Below, piece by piece: positions 60,507 through 64,000 of a stretch of DNA of 64,000 bases. Position 1 is the first letter of the stretch. The number at the start of each line of letters is the position of its first letter. The stretch comes from Anaerosalibacter sp. Marseille-P3206. Lineage in GTDB: Bacteria; Bacillota; Clostridia; Tissierellales; Sporanaerobacteraceae. A model generated the notes under the pieces. It was not told the origin of the DNA. It was given only the letters and a program-made list of their open reading frames with translations, and searched no databases. The stretch covers positions 1,240,001 to 1,304,000 of the forward strand of contig NZ_FUHM01000002.1 in the NCBI RefSeq assembly GCF_900155565.1, read 5' to 3'. Both the position numbers and the translations under genes were made by a program.

Positions 60507-62286
60507 AACCATCACCTTTTTCTAAGGAGATTACAACCTCATCATCTGAGCTTATTACATCAGAAGAATAAAGAACTTTTTCAGTAACTCTATCTTTAAA
60601 CTCTGTTGCATCAATTCCCTGTTTGAATAATAGATAATCCATCAAAGTCTTATTAAAATCTTCTTCAGATATCTCAAATGGTTTTTGAGGAGCCTGCCAA
60701 GATAAATGCTCATTAGAGTCTAAAACTTGTTTAGTATTATATTTTGGTTCTTCTCCATTTTGTATCGCCTTAATCCAATAATCTTCAATTTCAGGCCAAC
60801 GGTTATGAATATCTTGTCTACCTTGATTCTTTACAGTTTCCAAGCCATCATTTTTGATATTATAGGCAATAATATTACTGTCTTCTTGTGGTCTACCAGA
60901 TTCAATTACAAAAATCGATGTTGTAATCCCTTCTGCAAAAATTTCCTCTGGTAATTTAACAATAATTTTGATACGATGATTTTCGAGTAAATCTTCACGA
61001 AATTTTTTACTAGCTTTTTCTAGTTTTTTATCAGGAAGTATAAAGGCACACATTGTTCCTTGCTTCACATTATTCAAGACATTAAGAATAATCTTATCCC
61101 AACCGTACTTATTCTCAAAAGGTGGATTCATCAACACTTTTGTAATTGGTTTGCTATTGATCCATTCACCAGCTTCAATTTTTCGTGAATCCATATGTTC
61201 TAAATTAGTCTTTCCATCTTTATGGATGAGCATATTTGCACAAGCAAGTGCAAATATTTCTTTATCATTTTCTATTCCAAATAGTCTATTTGATTTTATT
61301 TCTTTCGCTTTATTGGTGTCGACTCCGCCAGCTTCAACAATCATATTGCTCATTGCCTTAACTAAGAAAGCACCTGAGCCGCAAGCTGCATCTAATATAT
61401 AATCATTCATATTACAATCAATCAATCGATACATGAAATTCGTAATATGATCTGGTGTAAAAACTTGTCCGTGTTCTGATTTCCCTTTATAACGGTTAAA
61501 TTCATTAAAAAAGATACCCATAACATCTTCGCCAGCCCAGTGATTAGAGTTGATAGCTTTTGATATTTCTTTTACATCCTCAATAAATTCATTGATTGCA
61601 TCTTGATTTTCAGTATAATTCATACGAATAGCACTATAAACCTCGACAATAATTTCCAATTTCTGGTTCTGCCTTCGTGAATCTTCAAGTGATTTATTTA
61701 AGTTAGAAGCAATTGAATTGTGCAATGTACTATAATCCATACCTTTCATTAAAGCATATTTACTGTAACGTTCTGCAACTAAAGCAGAGGCTGTAAAAAC
61801 CATTCTTGAATATAAGTTTTTTATGCCAAAATTAAAATGTAAATTATTATTAATTTTGGCAGTTAATCTATAAATCTTTTGTTTATCTAATGGTTCATCT
61901 TTAATTCGGTTAATGTAAAACTCTTTTGCTTGAAGCTCATCTGGTGCTTCTACTGGTTTATTATTACGGAATACTCTTGTATGCTTTCCATTGTATAATA
62001 TTCCAATCACTATATTGTACCTTTCCATTACAATATCTCCATATTCACGGATTTCAACTACACATTTCTTTGTGTCTATATCTATATTTTCAGCTTTTGT
62101 TTCTAAAATAATAGCTGTTTTATTTGTATCAAATGGCAAATACCATCCATCTGGTTTTTTTGAATTCCCTGGAAATCCTAATTGATTTAGAGTAGTAATT
62201 TGACCTACTCCTGATTGAGCTGTCTCACTATCAGTAAAATCTAAAATATCTCTAGCTTCGTCCCTAACTTGGTCTTCAGTTCTCAA
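60493..62286 (-). CDS. BcgI-like bifunctional restriction endonuclease/N6-adenine methyltransferase
   Basis: 597 residues. A putative PD-(D/E)XK nuclease lies at the N-terminus (KPDGWYLPF with D46, IILETKAEN with E62/K64). A helical spacer of about 200 residues follows. The gamma-class adenine methyltransferase has motif I YILDAACGSGAFLV and motif IV VLMNPPF (387-390). BcgIA is built the same way (637 residues) and works with a 341-residue specificity subunit, as here. So the system is probably complete without a separate HsdR. TTG start at 62286 follows GGGAGGT by nine bases. Confidence 0.83.
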   Translation of the reverse strand: MRTEDQVRDEARDILDFTDSETAQSGVGQITTLNQLGFPGNSKKPDGWYLPFDTNKTAIILETKAENIDIDTKKCVVEIREYGDIVMERYNIVIGILYNGKHTRVFRNNKPVEAPDELQAKEFYINRIKDEPLDKQKIYRLTAKINNNLHFNFGIKNLYSRMVFTASALVAERYSKYALMKGMDYSTLHNSIASNLNKSLEDSRRQNQKLEIIVEVYSAIRMNYTENQDAINEFIEDVKEISKAINSNHWAGEDVMGIFFNEFNRYKGKSEHGQVFTPDHITNFMYRLIDCNMNDYILDAACGSGAFLVKAMSNMIVEAGGVDTNKAKEIKSNRLFGIENDKEIFALACANMLIHKDGKTNLEHMDSRKIEAGEWINSKPITKVLMNPPFENKYGWDKIILNVLNNVKQGTMCAFILPDKKLEKASKKFREDLLENHRIKIIVKLPEEIFAEGITTSIFVIESGRPQEDSNIIAYNIKNDGLETVKNQGRQDIHNRWPEIEDYWIKAIQNGEEPKYNTKQVLDSNEHLSWQAPQKPFEISEEDFNKTLMDYLLFKQGIDATEFKDRVTEKVLYSSDVISSDDEVVISLEKGDGYGED

Positions 62287-62434
62287 AACTTTTACCTCCC
62301 TCTACTTTTATTATTTCTAATTTGTATTCCATAATATCTTCAAGTTTACAATCTAAAACAGAACACATCTTAGCCAATACATCTAAATCAATTGGCTTCA
62401 CCTTATTATTGGTATAAGAATTTAATTGCGTTCT
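62276..62434 (-). pseudogene. Relic of an XRE-type controller gene upstream of the RM operon
   Basis: The frame after a TAA at 62435 reads RTQLNSYTNNKVKPIDLDVL then AKMCSVLDCKLEDIMEYK. This is the C-terminal half of a Cro/CI-type helix-turn-helix protein of the small family found as controllers beside RM and toxin systems. The recognition-helix half is missing or shifted. It overlaps the start of the RM gene. Confidence 0.65.
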
Positions 62435-62716
62435 TTACAATTTTGCTTCTTTCTCTAATTTGTTTTCTGACTCTTTTTTAAATCCTTCTTTTATATCCAC
62501 GCAAACTATTCCATATTTTTTATTTTTAATTGATTGTATTAATTTTAAATTTTCTATTTTTCAATCTATCAGTTTCTTCTAGCAAATTTTGCTTTTTATC
62601 TTCCACTAATTAACCTCCTTTTAAAACTACTAATCTTAATATTATTACATTAAATAAAGCATTTAAATATTATTTAAATATCTTTCATATCTTTATTTAT
62701 ATTATATAAACATCTT
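62435..62716. other. Gap with a decayed coding segment
   Basis: On the minus strand roughly 62435-62560 can be read as NLKLIQSIKNKKYGIVCVDI then KEGFKKESENKLEKEAKL before the TAA, about 40 codons with no start codon. It is not recognised. The stretch nearest 62640-62716 is A/T-rich with nothing evident. Confidence 0.35.
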
Positions 62717-63049
62717 CTAACCTACCAATACCCCCTTACCTAATATCGTTATTTTCAATTGCCTTAATAATTTATTATCTATCTCTTTATTCATCTCAAC
62801 TATTTTATAGCCTGCTTTTAGCATATTCCAATAATATTTTCTAGGTGGAATTTCAACACTATCAATAAACTTTATATAATCTTCTACCTTTTCATTAGTT
62901 AGATTCTTGCTTAAATTATACGTCTTTTCTTTTAATTTTTTACCAACTCTATTCCCTTTCCATAGTATAATATTAATTCCTATAGCAGCTAAAATTATTA
63001 ATATACAACAAAACATAATACCAATATAAGATATCATTATAAATTCCAA
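62717..63049 (-). CDS. Small single-pass membrane protein, unknown function
   Basis: 110 residues. One N-terminal membrane helix (about 5-29, MISYIGIMFCCILIILAAIGINIIL) is followed by a basic cytoplasmic domain (GKKLKEKTYNLSKNLTNEKVEDYIKF). TTG start at 63049 lies six bases after GGGGGG; an ATG four codons later is too far from that site. No family recognised. Its place between two disrupted defence genes gives no clear role. Confidence 0.55.
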   Translation of the reverse strand: MEFIMISYIGIMFCCILIILAAIGINIILWKGNRVGKKLKEKTYNLSKNLTNEKVEDYIKFIDSVEIPPRKYYWNMLKAGYKIVEMNKEIDNKLLRQLKITILGKGVLVG

Positions 63050-63152
63050 GACGTTCCCCCCTTATACATATAATTTTTTATATCAATATATTAAATTATT
63101 TATAACGTCTCCCATCTCAATTTTAGATAAAATTAAAGTAAACACTAAATAT

Positions 63153-63774
63153 TTAAATTTCTTTATATAAATTATTGTATATCCTCTTATGGTTCTCTAT
63201 TTCTTTTATTAACAAATCAAATTCTTTTTCGCACTTGAATTTTAAATCATATCCTATACATTTATTATTTATTAAGAAGTATAAATGTTGTGTTGTACGT
63301 TTTGCAAAATTAATAAGTTCATAGAATTCTTGTATGCTTATTTTATGTTTTTCTCTTAATAATCCTTCATCATTTAAAAATTCTATATCAGTATGAGCAT
63401 AAAATTTATCACGCTAAGTTTTTAAGTTCTCTTTTAGAATTCCAATTTTTTCTCCTGCTAACTCTTTGTTTTTTTCCTTTAGATATTTCTTAATCAATTC
63501 TAAATCAACTACATTTTCATCAACCTCTTTATATGTTTTTTTATCTAAAATATGCATAATACTGACACCATTACTATTTTTATCATATATTTTTGATATA
63601 AGAACAATAAAAGCATCCGTTATTGCTCTATTAATATTAACAAAAAGTTCAGGATAATTCTCTAAGTTATCTAAATTTTCCTCTATTTTAATCAAAATAG
63701 CCAAATATGATTCCGCCCAAAAAACAATTATTTATAATATTAACTAGTTTTTCATTAAAAGATTTATTGCTCAC
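63153..63774 (-). pseudogene. HEPN-like (AbiU2-type) gene with a frameshift and an in-frame TAG
   Basis: Start GTG at 63774 (GGGAGTG seven bases upstream) gives SNKSFNEKLVNIINNCFLGG and runs to a stop near 63690. Another frame, overlapping from 63704, continues AILIKIEENLDNLENYPELF and DAFIVLISKIYDKN. At 63414-63416 an in-frame TAG interrupts KENLKT-stop-RDKFYAHTD. The same frame then runs to a TAA at 63153. RDKFYAH matches the HEPN ribonuclease motif R-x4-6-H, and the layout resembles AbiU2. Two lesions make it very likely inactive. Confidence 0.6.
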
Positions 63775-63991
63775 ATAAATACACTCCCTATAATTATTAG
63801 GTATTGTCAAAAATATTAATATACATCTCTGACAATCCTTGATTTTCAAACATTTATCTTAATAAAAATATTTACCCCCTAAAGAGAGCTAAATATTTTT
63901 TGTTTTTATATACAAAAATGGATGACAAATATCCATTCATTAGTTATAATATCGTCGTCAAACAAATCTAACTAGAAAGGAATTGTCATCC
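63775..63991. other. Window-end region, possible left end of another element
   Basis: A hairpin ATTGTCA/TGACAAT (about 63814-63836) and a perfect AATGGAT/ATCCATT hairpin (about 63928-63948) precede an AGAAAGGAATTG ribosome site. No gene on the minus strand. Confidence 0.35.
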
Positions 63992-64000
63992 ATGTTCGAT
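63992..64000 (+). CDS. First codons of a plus-strand gene cut by the window end
   Basis: ATG TTC GAT preceded by AAAGGAATTGTCATCC. Only three codons are visible. The plus-strand orientation and the hairpins before it suggest a transposase, but that is a guess. Confidence 0.35.

Noticed and set aside
59478-62286. Incomplete type I restriction system that has lost hsdR
   Set aside because: The N-terminal nuclease motif of the methylase and the subunit sizes match the BcgI plan, which needs no HsdR.

Overview
The window is A+T-rich DNA from a low-GC Gram-positive anaerobe, most likely class Clostridia (possibly the Tissierella side). The main evidence is a Firmicutes WalRK neighbourhood (walR, walK, yycH, yycI, walJ, htrA, a CxxH/CxxC protein, surE, rlmH), strong Shine-Dalgarno sites, and the absence of lipopolysaccharide genes apart from one LpxD-like acyltransferase inside a surface-polysaccharide cluster. 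Almost everything is on the minus strand. No tRNA, rRNA or CRISPR array was seen.

Layout. 1-7.6 kb: a MATE exporter behind a terminator-like attenuator, a CoA-disulfide-reductase/rhodanese fusion, an IS3-family insertion sitting in the loop of a terminator, an FAD oxidoreductase and a lipoprotein. 7.7-17.5 kb: an accessory block downstream of rlmH. It carries two GNAT acetyltransferases, a methyltransferase, an IS607-type tnpB with a broken tnpA, a nonsense-mutated transposase, an Rpn-family nuclease, a RAYT transposase, a Fic toxin with a previously easy-to-miss VbhA-type antitoxin, and an orphan DUF2281 antitoxin. The block is punctuated by same-strand copies of the rlmH 3' end, the layout expected of an SCC-like cassette array. 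17.4-28.4 kb: the housekeeping WalRK region plus a RocB-like peptidase. 28.6-31.6 kb: a calcium P-type ATPase and an IS66 relic.

31.6-42.0 kb is a defence island: a Hachiman-like HamA/HamB pair, an Mrr-type nuclease with two unrecognised genes, a PIN-like nuclease, and an unusual DUF4062 plus uracil-phosphoribosyltransferase-like pair. 42.1-57.9 kb is one long surface-polysaccharide operon (initiating sugar transferase, aminotransferase, acyl/acetyltransferases, deacetylases, three glycosyltransferases, two UDP-sugar dehydrogenases, UDP-GlcNAc 2-epimerase, polymerase, flippase). It is headed by a winged-helix regulator with a palindromic operator at its promoter. 58-64 kb is a second defence island: Kiwa with a frameshifted kwaB, a BcgI-like bifunctional restriction-modification pair, a controller-gene relic and a doubly disrupted HEPN (AbiU2-like) gene.

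Taken together, a polysaccharide locus sits between two defence islands, and a separate rlmH-linked accessory array shows serial integration and decay. The most novel candidates are the rlmH-derived repeats and the DUF4062/phosphoribosyltransferase pair.
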